Of a DNA stretch of 64,000 bases, positions 52,370 through 60,211 are shown in pieces; positions within the stretch are counted from its first letter, which is position 1, and the number at the start of each line of letters is the position of its first letter. The translations under genes and the position numbers were made by a program. A model generated the notes under the pieces. The model saw only the letters and a list, made by a program, of their open reading frames with translations. It made no database searches and had not been told where the DNA came from. Source of the DNA: Stutzerimonas stutzeri (lineage in GTDB: Bacteria; Pseudomonadota; Gammaproteobacteria; Pseudomonadales; Pseudomonadaceae); NCBI RefSeq assembly GCF_024448695.1, contig NZ_JAMOHY010000013.1, positions 1 through 64,000 on the forward strand, given 5' to 3'.

Positions 52370-52454
52370 GCGGACGTGGTGGAATTGGTAGACACACCAG
52401 ATTTAGGTTCTGGCGCCGCAAGGTGTGAGAGTTCGAGTCTCTCCGTCCGCACCA
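52370..52454 (+). tRNA. tRNA-Leu (anticodon TAG)
   Basis: 85-nt class II tRNA with a long variable arm. Acceptor GCGGACG / CGTCCGC, anticodon loop TTTAGGT (TAG, reads CUA), encoded CCA. A decayed integrase gene starts 160 bp downstream, so this tRNA has probably been an attachment site for an integrative element. Confidence 0.95.
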
Positions 52455-52496
52455 TTACATGATTTCGGGACCCCTCTGGAGAACTCGAATATCCCT

Positions 52497-52522
52497 AAAA
52501 GCCCCGTAATAGGGGCTTTTTT
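52497..52522 (+). terminator. intrinsic terminator of the tRNA cluster
   Basis: Stem AAAAGCCCC / GGGGCTTTT with a 6-base loop and T6. Confidence 0.85.
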
Positions 52523-52614
52523 GTGCCTGTTCACTTTTCACTTGGTCCCGCTAAAGTTTGTGCCAGCGCGATAGTTTAGGTACATAAATGCGTACATCAC
52601 GAGTTCGATTACAC

Positions 52615-52833
52615 ATGCCGCTCACGGATACGGTTGTTCGCCAAGCCAGGTGATAAGGCATACACGCTTTCAGATGCGTCCATCCACGTGGCGGTAAGTA
52701 GGGGCATTTTCGGTACCGGCTGATCGGGAAGGGCTGCCGCATCTCGCTCGGCACCTATCCCGGAGTTTCCCGCAAACTTGCGCGCCTTCGCCGAGACAGG
52801 CCAGGCAACAAGTTGCCCTCGGGCTTGATCCGA
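52615..52833 (+). pseudogene. remnant of a phage-type tyrosine integrase (DUF4102 N-terminal part)
   Basis: Three reading frames joined in order give recognisable integrase arm-binding domain sequence: MPLTDTVVRQAR (ATG 52615), then after one frameshift PGDKAYTLSDA, and after a second shift and a stop FRYRLIGKGCRISLGTYPGVS followed by RKLARLRRDRP. This matches the usual order '...PGDKPYKLSDG... WRYRYRLDGK...LSLGTYPEVSL' of P4-type integrases. The catalytic C-terminal domain is missing. Position directly 3' of tRNA-Leu is classical for such integrases. Confidence 0.75.
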
Positions 52834-53158
52834 GAGGCTTGCCGGACGAGGCGTCAGCCATCGTTTCCTTCCGACAGGTCGCCAACAGTTGCGTTGGGAC
52901 CCGGCATTCCAGGTGTGTGCATCCAGGCTGCCATTTCGTCCGGTGCTGATGACCGAGGGGACAAAGCGTGGATCGCCACGGTTGGTGAGCCTCTTGAGAC
53001 GCCCCGGCGCGTCAAGGTCCCGCTGGATGACTATATACCTCGGGATTGATGCGCTGTCGCCATACCGATACCGGCCACGTCCTAGTCGGTTTGGGTCGCC
53101 GTCGGATCGAAAAACACCCCGTGAGCGAGCGCGCATTGGTCCGTCAGGCCAACGGGTT
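52834..53158. other. region with no recognisable gene
   Basis: About 325 bp between the integrase remnant and hemP. Open frames exist on both strands (for example minus 52609-53136) but show no family, no Shine-Dalgarno and cross the integrase remnant. Probably decayed mobile-element DNA; I see no terminator for the minus-strand hemP operon here. Confidence 0.4.
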
Positions 53159-53353
53159 TCACTTGGTCAAAATCAGTTTGTTCTGCCGCGTCAGCCGCAG
53201 TACGTATTCATGGCCGTCATGGAGGATAACCATCTCGGTTGATCCCTCCAGCAATTGATCGCTGCAGACGCGCCGACGAGGAGGGCTAACAGCGACGGGT
53301 TCTATTCGCTCTCTCAGTGGACCGTAGCGTAGATTTCGTTCCAATAGGGTCAT
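53159..53353 (-). CDS. hemP: hemin uptake protein HemP
   Basis: A 64-residue protein of the HemP/HmuP family. The C-terminal signature is RRRVCSDQLLEG, then EMVILHDGHEYVLRLT and KLILTK. HemP proteins accompany haem-uptake TonB receptors; in beta- and alphaproteobacteria HmuP activates receptor transcription, so a regulatory or uptake role is plausible. ATG 53353 has AGGAGC seven bases upstream; a second in-frame ATG at 53371 overlaps the stop of the DUF2149 gene (ATGA). Last gene of the five-gene operon; its presence argues for haem rather than cobalamin as the cargo. Confidence 0.88.
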   Translation of the reverse strand: MTLLERNLRYGPLRERIEPVAVSPPRRRVCSDQLLEGSTEMVILHDGHEYVLRLTRQNKLILTK

Positions 53354-53367
53354 GCTGGGCTCCTTGC

Positions 53368-53682
53368 TCATTCAGGGACATACACCATCGAGCCGTCCTT
53401 GAGCCGATAGGCCACGCCCGCCTTGGCACCTTCGCCCTGACCGATGTCGCCGGTCGATGTGTAGTGCTCCATCGTCTTGCCCTCCTTGACGTAAATTTCC
53501 ATATTTGGTTTGCCGGCATTCTTGATCACCGTGACATCCTCGTCGCTGGCGAACGGATTGACCGGGTTGTTGGCCACGGCGATCAATAGCGCGGCGATGA
53601 TCACCAGAAACACATCGATCAGGTTCACCACTGAGAGGATCGGATCATCGGCCTCGGCTTCTTCCAGCAGGCGCAGACTCAT
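53368..53682 (-). CDS. DUF2149 protein, ExbD/TolR-like membrane partner
   Basis: A 104-residue protein with one N-terminal helix (about 15-38) reading ILSVVNLIDVFLVIIAALLIAV. An Asp sits at residue 23 (NLIDVF), the position and context of the proton-carrying Asp of ExbD/TolR (PLIDVVF-like). The rest is a small periplasmic domain with EIYVKEGKT and GVAYRLKDGSMVYVPE. Annotated families call this DUF2149. Its ATG overlaps the TGA of the ExbB-like gene and its TGA overlaps an ATG of hemP, so translation is coupled. With the upstream gene it probably forms a proton-driven motor serving the chelatase or receptor (inference). Confidence 0.85.
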   Translation of the reverse strand: MSLRLLEEAEADDPILSVVNLIDVFLVIIAALLIAVANNPVNPFASDEDVTVIKNAGKPNMEIYVKEGKTMEHYTSTGDIGQGEGAKAGVAYRLKDGSMVYVPE

Positions 53683-54215
53683 CAGGCGATCTCCACCGTC
53701 AGTTCATGGGCCACCCCAGCCGCTGCGCCCTTGCCGTTGCGCTGCTCGTGCTCGATCTGCACCAGTTCCTCGGCGTACCAGCGACGACGCACGTTGACCA
53801 CCCAATAGGTCAGCGAGGCGGCCAGCAGCGAGAGAATCACCGCTGAGAAAGCCACGGTGAGGTTGTCACTGACCTGATCCAGCTGGCCACTGGAAAGCCC
53901 CTTGAGCGCCGGCCCCATGGGAATCATGGTGGCCACCAGGCCGAGCATCGGTGTCACGCGGGTGACAATGCGCGGCACCTCCAGGCGCTTGAAGGCCAGG
54001 GTTTCCAGCTCCACCGCGCTCATATCCGGCGCCTGGCGCCAGCTGTGCAGCAGGTCGAAGCCGCGCGCATCGCCCTGGCGACGCTGACGCGACTGCCAGA
54101 GAAACCCACCGACGGCATAGAAGGCATAGAGAAACATCAGGATCACCGCCAGCAGCACCGGCAGCATGAACAGTTGGCTGGCGCTGTAAAGCGCCGATTC
54201 GACGAGGTATTGCAT
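53682..54215 (-). CDS. MotA/TolQ/ExbB-type proton channel protein
   Basis: A 177-residue membrane protein with three hydrophobic segments (about 15-38 LFMLPVLLAVILMFLYAFYAV; about 85-110 with RVTPMLGLVATMIPMGPAL; about 118-145 LTVAFSAVILSLLAASLTYW). Segment TPMLGLVATMIPMGPALKGL matches the conserved TolQ/ExbB pore region (GLLGTVWGIM-like). It lies between the CobN-like gene and the DUF2149 gene, both overlapping or touching. ATG 54215 is preceded by GGGAGAA; ATG 54233 overlaps the chelatase stop (ATGA). Confidence 0.88.
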   Translation of the reverse strand: MQYLVESALYSASQLFMLPVLLAVILMFLYAFYAVGGFLWQSRQRRQGDARGFDLLHSWRQAPDMSAVELETLAFKRLEVPRIVTRVTPMLGLVATMIPMGPALKGLSSGQLDQVSDNLTVAFSAVILSLLAASLTYWVVNVRRRWYAEELVQIEHEQRNGKGAAAGVAHELTVEIA

Positions 54216-54229
54216 GGGTTCTCCCTGGG

Positions 54230-57200
54230 TCATGCACGGACCGGCAGGCGCCGGCCCTGTTGATAAATTCCGGCCAGCAGTGCCAGCCCCACCAGCAGCA
54301 ATGCCACCAGCGGTAGCCAGTCGAAAGGCTGCGGCTGAGCCTGCTGTTTTTCCAGTTTCTGGCCTTGCACCTGCTGCACCGGCGTGGCGGCGTCGGGTTC
54401 GCCGGGCGGCGTCTCGGCGCTGTCGCTGGCAGGAGCAGCGAGGCCGAAGCCGGCGGCGGCCTGCTCGACGTATTCGCTGAACTTCGCGTTGTCGCTGATC
54501 ACGTCATGTTGCTCAGCCAATGCCTGCCAGCGCTGCGCCAACTGCTGCAGCGTCTGGGCGTCGGTGTCCCAGTACTCCTTGCGCGCCACTTCCAGCAGAC
54601 GTTCGATCAGTTGCGCCTGGGCCTGAGGGTGGTGTTTCTCAAACCATTTATTGATGCCCAGCTCCAGCTTGTCGTCGACGTAGACGGCCTTGAACTCGTC
54701 CCATTGGTCGCTGCGCACGGTTTCCGGTGCGGTGACCTGCCAGCCCCACAGGTTGTTGGCGGTGCCCAGCACCTCCAGTGCGCCGCTGTAGCCTTCCTGC
54801 TGGATGGACTTGATCCAGCCGGGGTGGAAGTAGCGGGCGCGCAGGTCACGGGCTAGGAAGCCCGCAGCGGTTTCGCTGCGCGGGTTGTCGGCGTCGCGCA
54901 GGTTACTGATGTACAGCTCCGGCGACTGGCCATCCAGATGGCGCACCGCAAGGCCCAGGCCGCCCAGATACTGGAAGGGATCATCGGTGGTGAGCATGCC
55001 GTAGAGGTTGGAAGAGCGCGACAGCACTGCGCCCTGCACGCCACGCAGTTGCTCGGCATAGAGGTTCACCGTGGATTTCTCGCCCCAGCGTTCGCTGTCC
55101 GGGCCGTAGGCGAACTGCATGCGCTCCAGGTACAACTCAGCCAGTTTTTCCTCGCCGGCGGCGCGGTCCTGGCCACCGTCGGCGGCTTCGCCGAAGCTGT
55201 CGCTGGCCAACGTGGCGCCCTCCAGGCCGGTGCTGTAAGCACCGGATTCCGAAGAGAAGATCCGCGTGCGTGCCGCCAGCGACGCTTCCTCGGCAGGCAG
55301 CCCGCGCGCCAGCAGCGCCTGCTCAATACGCCGGCTGTTGGCGGCTATCACGTTGTCCGGCTCGTCCAGGGTGCTGGCCTGGTCGGCGGCCTGAGCCAGC
55401 CAGTGCATGACGTTGGGGAACTGATCACGGTACAGGCCGGTGGCGGAGATCACTGCGTCGATGCGCGGACGGCTCAGCTCGGCAGCAGGAATTGCCTCGA
55501 TGCCGGTCACCCGCCCGGCGGCGTCCCACTGAGGCTTGAAGCCCATCACCGCCAGCACCTGGGCTTCGAGCATGCCGAAGTGGCGCATGGTTTCCACCGA
55601 CCAGAGGGTGAAGGCCAGCTTGTTTGGGTAGTCGCCATGCAGTTCACGGTGTTGCTCGATCAATCGTTCGGCGGCCACCTTGCCGGCTTCCCAGGCTTCG
55701 CGAGTCGGAATGCGCGAAGGATCGAAGCCGTACAGGTTGCGCCCGGTGGGCAGGCTGTCGGGATTCTTGATCGGGTCGCCGCCGTAGGAGCTGGGCACAT
55801 GGCGACCCTGCAAGGCACCGAAGTAGCCATCCAGTTCGCTGTCGTTGCCCAGCTTTTGCCAGTAGTCGCGACCCCGCTCCAGCAGTTCGCCGATGACCGG
55901 GTCGCCCGTCCAGGGCTGGTTCTGCCGGACATGACTGTCCAGCAGTGTCCACACCGGGGTAGAGCGAATCTGCTCGTAGTCGACCAGCAGCAGTTCTTCC
56001 GGATCATCCGGCGCCAGCGCCGCCAGCAGTGGCTTGCCGAGCATCTGCTGCACGGTGAGCAGACGCAGGTCACTGTCCGCCGGCACCCCGAAGCGGGCCA
56101 GGCCCAGCGGTTGCTGCTCCAGCGCCAGGTCGTGCAGCTGCACGTGCAGAGCGTCGACGAAGGCGCTGAAATCGTCATTGATGGCCGACATGTCGAGCGC
56201 CATGTCCTTGTCGATCTTCAGTTCGCCGGTCAGCTCCTGGATACGTGCGGCGGTGGCGCTGCGCACCTCGCCCTCGGTCATGTTGAGCCATTGGTGCAGC
56301 AGGTCGTGCAGCTCGTTGAGCTGGCCATGCAGCCCCGCCGGGCCGAACGACGGCGTGTTGTGGCTGATGGTCACCGCGCGGCCACGGCGCTTGGTTTGCA
56401 GCGCTTCGCCGATGTTGTCGACGATATAGGGGTAGATCACCGGCAAATCGCCGAGCACCAGATACGGCGCCTCCAGTACGTCCAGGCCGCGCTCCTTGCC
56501 CGGCTGCCATTCGGACGAGCCATGGGTGCCGAAATGCACCAGCGCATCGGCGCCGAAACCTTCGCGCAGCCACAGGTAGGCCGCCAGGTAGCTGTGCGAC
56601 GGCGGCACCTTGGTGTCGTGGTAGAGCGCCTTCTCGCGGTCGTCCAGGCGTTCGCCACGCGGTGGCTGCGGCATGATGACCTGCTTGCCCAGTTGCAGGC
56701 GTGGAATGACGAAAGCGCTCTCTCCGGTCAGGAACAATCCGGCCTGTTGCGGCTTGCCCCAGCGTTCGAGAATCGGCTGACGCACGGCTTCGGGCAGGCC
56801 ATCGAACCAGGCCTGGTAGGTTTCCAGCGGCAGGCGTGCGGCGCGCTCGTTGGCCAGCAATTCCTCCAGCTTGCCGTCACGGTAGAACGGCGCCAGCAAG
56901 CCGCTCAGTTCCTCAATCAGCCGCGTTTCGTCGGTCTGTTCCACGTTGTATCCGCGCTCGGCATAGGCGTCGAGCAAACGCTCCAGGCTGCGCGGCACAT
57001 TGAGGAAAGAAGCGCCGAGGTTCTTCTCGCCGGGCGGGTAGTTGTAGAACTGGATGGCCGTTTTCACGTCTTCGTGGGGCAGCCGTTGCAGGCGCGCCAG
57101 GCGCATGGCCTTGTCGATCACCGCCTGCAACTGGCGCTCGATGGAGACGATGTCGCCATCGGCCTTGCGCGTAGCGGCGGCGAACAGCGGGTCGATCAGT

Positions 57201-58183
57201 CCGGCGAACTCCGGCTGCGCCAGGTAGAAGGGAATGTCCTGAGGATCGAGGCCCTTGGGATCGACTTCCCAGTCCGCCTGCTCGCCGCCCCGGTAGGGCA
57301 TGGCCTGCAATACCGGGATGCCGAGCTGCTCGAACTCTTCCTTGCGGCCCGCGCCGTTGAGCATGATCTGCATATTGATCAGCACATCGGCCCGCGGCTG
57401 GCCGGCACTGCTGAGCAGCGCGGTGATCTCGCCGTTGCCCATGGCCGAGGTGTACAGCGGCACGGCCAGCGCACCGGCAGTCTCGATGCGGTGCAGCGTG
57501 TCATCGACGAAACCGGTCAGCCCGGAATCCATATAGGCCTTATGAAAGAGCACGCCGATCAGCGGCACCTCGGGACGCAGCTCGACGCCCTTCCAGGTGA
57601 GGAAGTCGTCCAGGCTGGCGAAGATGCGGCCCTGCGCCTCAGGGTGATAGATGCCGGCTTGCGGATGAATCTCCGGCGCAGTACAGGTCGCGCCGTCTGC
57701 ACCACTGAACTGCGCCTGCAGGCGACAGAAGAAGCCGTTGAAATTAGGTACGCCACCGTTGCTGTAATAGACATCCAGGTCGGCGATCAACGCTTCGGAC
57801 AACTGCCGGCCACGGCTGCCATCACGGCGCAGCCAGACCCAGGACGTCTGCACGGCATCCAGCAGCGGGCCCAGGCTCATCTGCACGGTGCCCAGCGCCG
57901 CGCCATAAGGCGCGTCGATCACCAGTAGGTCATAGTCATCCAGCTCGGCCTTGCCCGGCGTCGCGGCGGAGCTATCCAGCATGCGGTAGTCGAGTGCGAA
58001 GCCGGCTGCGGCAGCTAGCGGTTTCAGACGCTCGAACTTGCCTGCCTGCACCGGCGCGGCGGCGATGAACAGTAGGCGCTTGGACGGCACTGTCTCGGCC
58101 TGGATACGCATGGACTGGCTCAGCACCAGCAGGCCACAGACGAACAGCATCAGCGTCTTGCCCAGCATGAAGAGTTCGCGCAT
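54230..58183 (-). CDS. exported, membrane-anchored CobN-like chelatase (HmuS-type candidate)
   Basis: A 1317-residue CobN/BchH-superfamily chelatase. Core motifs include VHFGTHGSSEWQPGKERGL, LPVIYPYIVDNIGEALQTKRRG, TISHNTPSFGPAG, RPRIDAVISATGLYRDQFPN and RSSNLYGMLTTDDPFQYLGGL. Unlike cytoplasmic CobN it starts with a signal peptide (LGKTLMLFVCGLLVLSQSMRIQAE) and ends with a helix and basic tail (DWLPLVALLLVGLALLAGIYQQGRR), so it should sit in the periplasm anchored to the inner membrane. No CobS/CobT or other cobalamin genes are near. Bacteroidetes HmuS, a CobN homologue next to a haem receptor, is reported to remove iron from haem; the gene order here fits that role (inference). ATG 58183 overlaps the receptor's TGA. 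Confidence 0.85.
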   Translation of the reverse strand: MRELFMLGKTLMLFVCGLLVLSQSMRIQAETVPSKRLLFIAAAPVQAGKFERLKPLAAAAGFALDYRMLDSSAATPGKAELDDYDLLVIDAPYGAALGTVQMSLGPLLDAVQTSWVWLRRDGSRGRQLSEALIADLDVYYSNGGVPNFNGFFCRLQAQFSGADGATCTAPEIHPQAGIYHPEAQGRIFASLDDFLTWKGVELRPEVPLIGVLFHKAYMDSGLTGFVDDTLHRIETAGALAVPLYTSAMGNGEITALLSSAGQPRADVLINMQIMLNGAGRKEEFEQLGIPVLQAMPYRGGEQADWEVDPKGLDPQDIPFYLAQPEFAGLIDPLFAAATRKADGDIVSIERQLQAVIDKAMRLARLQRLPHEDVKTAIQFYNYPPGEKNLGASFLNVPRSLERLLDAYAERGYNVEQTDETRLIEELSGLLAPFYRDGKLEELLANERAARLPLETYQAWFDGLPEAVRQPILERWGKPQQAGLFLTGESAFVIPRLQLGKQVIMPQPPRGERLDDREKALYHDTKVPPSHSYLAAYLWLREGFGADALVHFGTHGSSEWQPGKERGLDVLEAPYLVLGDLPVIYPYIVDNIGEALQTKRRGRAVTISHNTPSFGPAGLHGQLNELHDLLHQWLNMTEGEVRSATAARIQELTGELKIDKDMALDMSAINDDFSAFVDALHVQLHDLALEQQPLGLARFGVPADSDLRLLTVQQMLGKPLLAALAPDDPEELLLVDYEQIRSTPVWTLLDSHVRQNQPWTGDPVIGELLERGRDYWQKLGNDSELDGYFGALQGRHVPSSYGGDPIKNPDSLPTGRNLYGFDPSRIPTREAWEAGKVAAERLIEQHRELHGDYPNKLAFTLWSVETMRHFGMLEAQVLAVMGFKPQWDAAGRVTGIEAIPAAELSRPRIDAVISATGLYRDQFPNVMHWLAQAADQASTLDEPDNVIAANSRRIEQALLARGLPAEEASLAARTRIFSSESGAYSTGLEGATLASDSFGEAADGGQDRAAGEEKLAELYLERMQFAYGPDSERWGEKSTVNLYAEQLRGVQGAVLSRSSNLYGMLTTDDPFQYLGGLGLAVRHLDGQSPELYISNLRDADNPRSETAAGFLARDLRARYFHPGWIKSIQQEGYSGALEVLGTANNLWGWQVTAPETVRSDQWDEFKAVYVDDKLELGINKWFEKHHPQAQAQLIERLLEVARKEYWDTDAQTLQQLAQRWQALAEQHDVISDNAKFSEYVEQAAAGFGLAAPASDSAETPPGEPDAATPVQQVQGQKLEKQQAQPQPFDWLPLVALLLVGLALLAGIYQQGRRLPVRA

Positions 58184-60099
58184 CAGAAACTGGCCTCCAC
58201 TGCCAGCCATCCGGTGCGGCCTTGCTCGACATAGCCGAACAGCTCGGACTTGTCCTCCAGGCGCAGGTCACCAACGTTCTGCACGCCGCCACGCAGCATC
58301 AGGTTGTCATGTAGCTGATAGCCAAGGCTGGCATTGACCAGGCTGTAACCCGGCGCGCGTTCCTGGCCGCTGGTGCCTTCCAGGTGCTGCTTGCCGATGT
58401 ATTCCCATTGCAGCAGCGCATTCCACTTGCCTGCCTGCCACTCCAGCGATGGCGTGGCGGTGAACTCCGGACGGCCGTTGAGCTTGGCGTCGGTCTTGGC
58501 GTTGCGCGCATCCATCCAGTTCAGGGTGGTGCCCAGGGCAATGCCATAAGCCAACTCGCGACGTGCCGAAAGCTCCACACCTTCGATGCGGGCTTCCTCG
58601 ATGTTGTCGTACTGGTAGATGGTGCGCGGCGGCATGCCCGGCTCGCGCCGCAGCACGCGGTAGTAGATCAGGTCGTCGATTTCGTTGCGGTAGAGGTTGG
58701 CGGTGTAGACGCTGCGCTCGTCATGCCAATCCACGCCCAGCTCGAAGGAGCGGCTGGTTTCCGGCTTGATGTCGGCATTGCCAAGGAAGGTGTGCGGGCC
58801 TTCGGCACCGACGTAGTTGGGCGAGATTTGCTTCAGGGTCGGTGCCCGGAAGGCCTCGCCGTAGCCTGCTTTGAAGGTCAGCTCCGACGTGGCTCGCCAG
58901 ACCAGCCAGGCACGCGGGCTGGTTTCGCGGCCGAATATCTCGTGATCGTCCAGACGCGCGCCGAGGGTCAGTGCCCAGTCGTCGGCCAGGGCGATTTCAT
59001 CCTGGATGAACACCGCCTTGTGCACCACCGCGTCGGAGCCGCCGATCAGACCGGCGTTCTCCAGACGTTCGTCACGGTACTCGCCACCGACGGTCAGGGC
59101 ATGGCTATCGCCGAGGTGAAAAGCCAGGCTGGCGTCCCAGACGTCATCGCGAATCGACTGCGGGCGGGTCGGTGCCAGGTTCTGGGTGCGCGTGTTGGTG
59201 ACATCGAACTCCGAACGGGTGAAGCGCAGCTGCGATTGCAGCGCGCCCCAGTCGGCGTTCCAGGCCAGGGAATCCTGGCTGCGTTCCAGCTCGTAGGTGT
59301 CCAGATAGATAGGGCGTGCGTAGTAGGCATATTGCTGATTGCGGTCACGGGTCTCGTCGCTGCGCAGCATGTCGAGTTTCAGTGTCTGGCCCTGGATCGG
59401 GCTGTAGCTCAGTCCCAGGTTGCCGGTCTGGCGGTCCTGGCCTTCCACTTCAGAGACGCGCGCGTCCTGCTCCCAGGGTGTGGATTCGCGGCGCACTTCC
59501 TCGACGCTCAGCGCCAGGTTCAAACCTTCGGCCAACGGCCCGGAAGCACGTGCGGCCATACGATGACCATTGCCAGTATCGCCATCGCCCACTTCGCCAC
59601 GCAGCGTGACGCCGCCATGCCATTCGCTCTGCGCCTGGCGGGTGATGATATTGATCACCCCGCCGATGGCTTCCGAGCCGTACAACGCGGACATCGGCCC
59701 GCGAACCACTTCGATGCGCTCGATTTGCTCAATGCCGACCCAGCCGTACTGGTAGTCGGAATGGCCGATAGTGTCGTCAGTGGAGGAAATGCGCCGACCA
59801 TCGATCAGCACCAGGGTATGGCGGTCTTCCGCGCCACGAATGCTGAGGGTCTTGCGTCCGCCGACCTGACGGCCGTTGAGGCTGATACCCGGCGTGCCGC
59901 GCAGGGCTTCGAGCAGGTTGGTGGCGCCGCGCGCCTTGATCTGCTCGGCGGTGATGACCGTCACTGCCGCCGGTGCATCGGCCAGCGCCTGTGCGCTTCG
60001 AGTGGCGGTCACCACCATTGGATTGAGTTCGGTCGTGCCTGCGGCAAGAACTGCCGGAGAAACCATGATGCATGCCATTGCCAGCGCGTGCCTGCGCAT
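58183..60099 (-). CDS. TonB-dependent outer-membrane receptor, probably for haem/porphyrin
   Basis: A 638-residue TonB-dependent receptor. Signal peptide 1-20 (ACIMVSPAVLAAG), a TonB-box-like stretch NPMVVTATR (about 27-35), the plug domain (ADAPAAVTVITAEQI, ALRGTPGIS, TLVLIDGRR, IERIEVVRGPMSALYGSEAIGGVINIITR), and a 22-strand barrel ending in an aromatic (EASF). Sequence resembles the BtuB/CirA/HmuR-sized receptors; the ligand cannot be fixed by sequence, but HemP and the chelatase downstream suggest haem. ATG 60099 follows GAGGGGGTGAAT; a GTG at 60105 is in frame. A Fur-like box overlaps the promoter. Confidence 0.9.
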   Translation of the reverse strand: MRRHALAMACIMVSPAVLAAGTTELNPMVVTATRSAQALADAPAAVTVITAEQIKARGATNLLEALRGTPGISLNGRQVGGRKTLSIRGAEDRHTLVLIDGRRISSTDDTIGHSDYQYGWVGIEQIERIEVVRGPMSALYGSEAIGGVINIITRQAQSEWHGGVTLRGEVGDGDTGNGHRMAARASGPLAEGLNLALSVEEVRRESTPWEQDARVSEVEGQDRQTGNLGLSYSPIQGQTLKLDMLRSDETRDRNQQYAYYARPIYLDTYELERSQDSLAWNADWGALQSQLRFTRSEFDVTNTRTQNLAPTRPQSIRDDVWDASLAFHLGDSHALTVGGEYRDERLENAGLIGGSDAVVHKAVFIQDEIALADDWALTLGARLDDHEIFGRETSPRAWLVWRATSELTFKAGYGEAFRAPTLKQISPNYVGAEGPHTFLGNADIKPETSRSFELGVDWHDERSVYTANLYRNEIDDLIYYRVLRREPGMPPRTIYQYDNIEEARIEGVELSARRELAYGIALGTTLNWMDARNAKTDAKLNGRPEFTATPSLEWQAGKWNALLQWEYIGKQHLEGTSGQERAPGYSLVNASLGYQLHDNLMLRGGVQNVGDLRLEDKSELFGYVEQGRTGWLAVEASF

Positions 60100-60182
60100 A
60101 TTCACCCCCTCGGAAGAATGAGAATGGCTGGCTTGGGATTCAAGGCCCTGGCTGGCTAAGAGTTGTATTGGTATCGACGAAC

Positions 60183-60211
60183 ATCTTAATGAGAACTATT
60201 AGCAAATGCAA
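60183..60211 (-). promoter_or_regulatory. fur box: promoter of the receptor-chelatase-hemP operon with Fur-like box
   Basis: On the minus strand TTGCAT (60206-60211), 17-bp spacer and TAAGAT (60183-60188). The 19 bp at 60185-60203 (minus strand GCTAATAGTTCTCATTAAG) match 12 of 19 positions of the classical Fur consensus and cover the -10 and spacer. A further GAATGAGAATGG half-site-like stretch lies at about 60116-60127. Predicts repression by Fe-Fur. Confidence 0.6.

Noticed and set aside
52609-53136. A 175-codon minus-strand ORF after the tRNA cluster
   Set aside because: Overlaps the integrase remnant, has no Shine-Dalgarno and its Arg-rich translation resembles no family.
54938-57928. 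A 996-codon plus-strand frame opposite the CobN-like gene
   Set aside because: Antisense shadow; Gln/His/Arg-rich translation typical of reverse reading of a GC-rich gene.
54230-58183. Call as cobaltochelatase CobN of cobalamin biosynthesis
   Set aside because: Signal peptide, C-terminal anchor, HemP and ExbB/ExbD-like neighbours, and absence of cob genes make the cytoplasmic B12 role unlikely.
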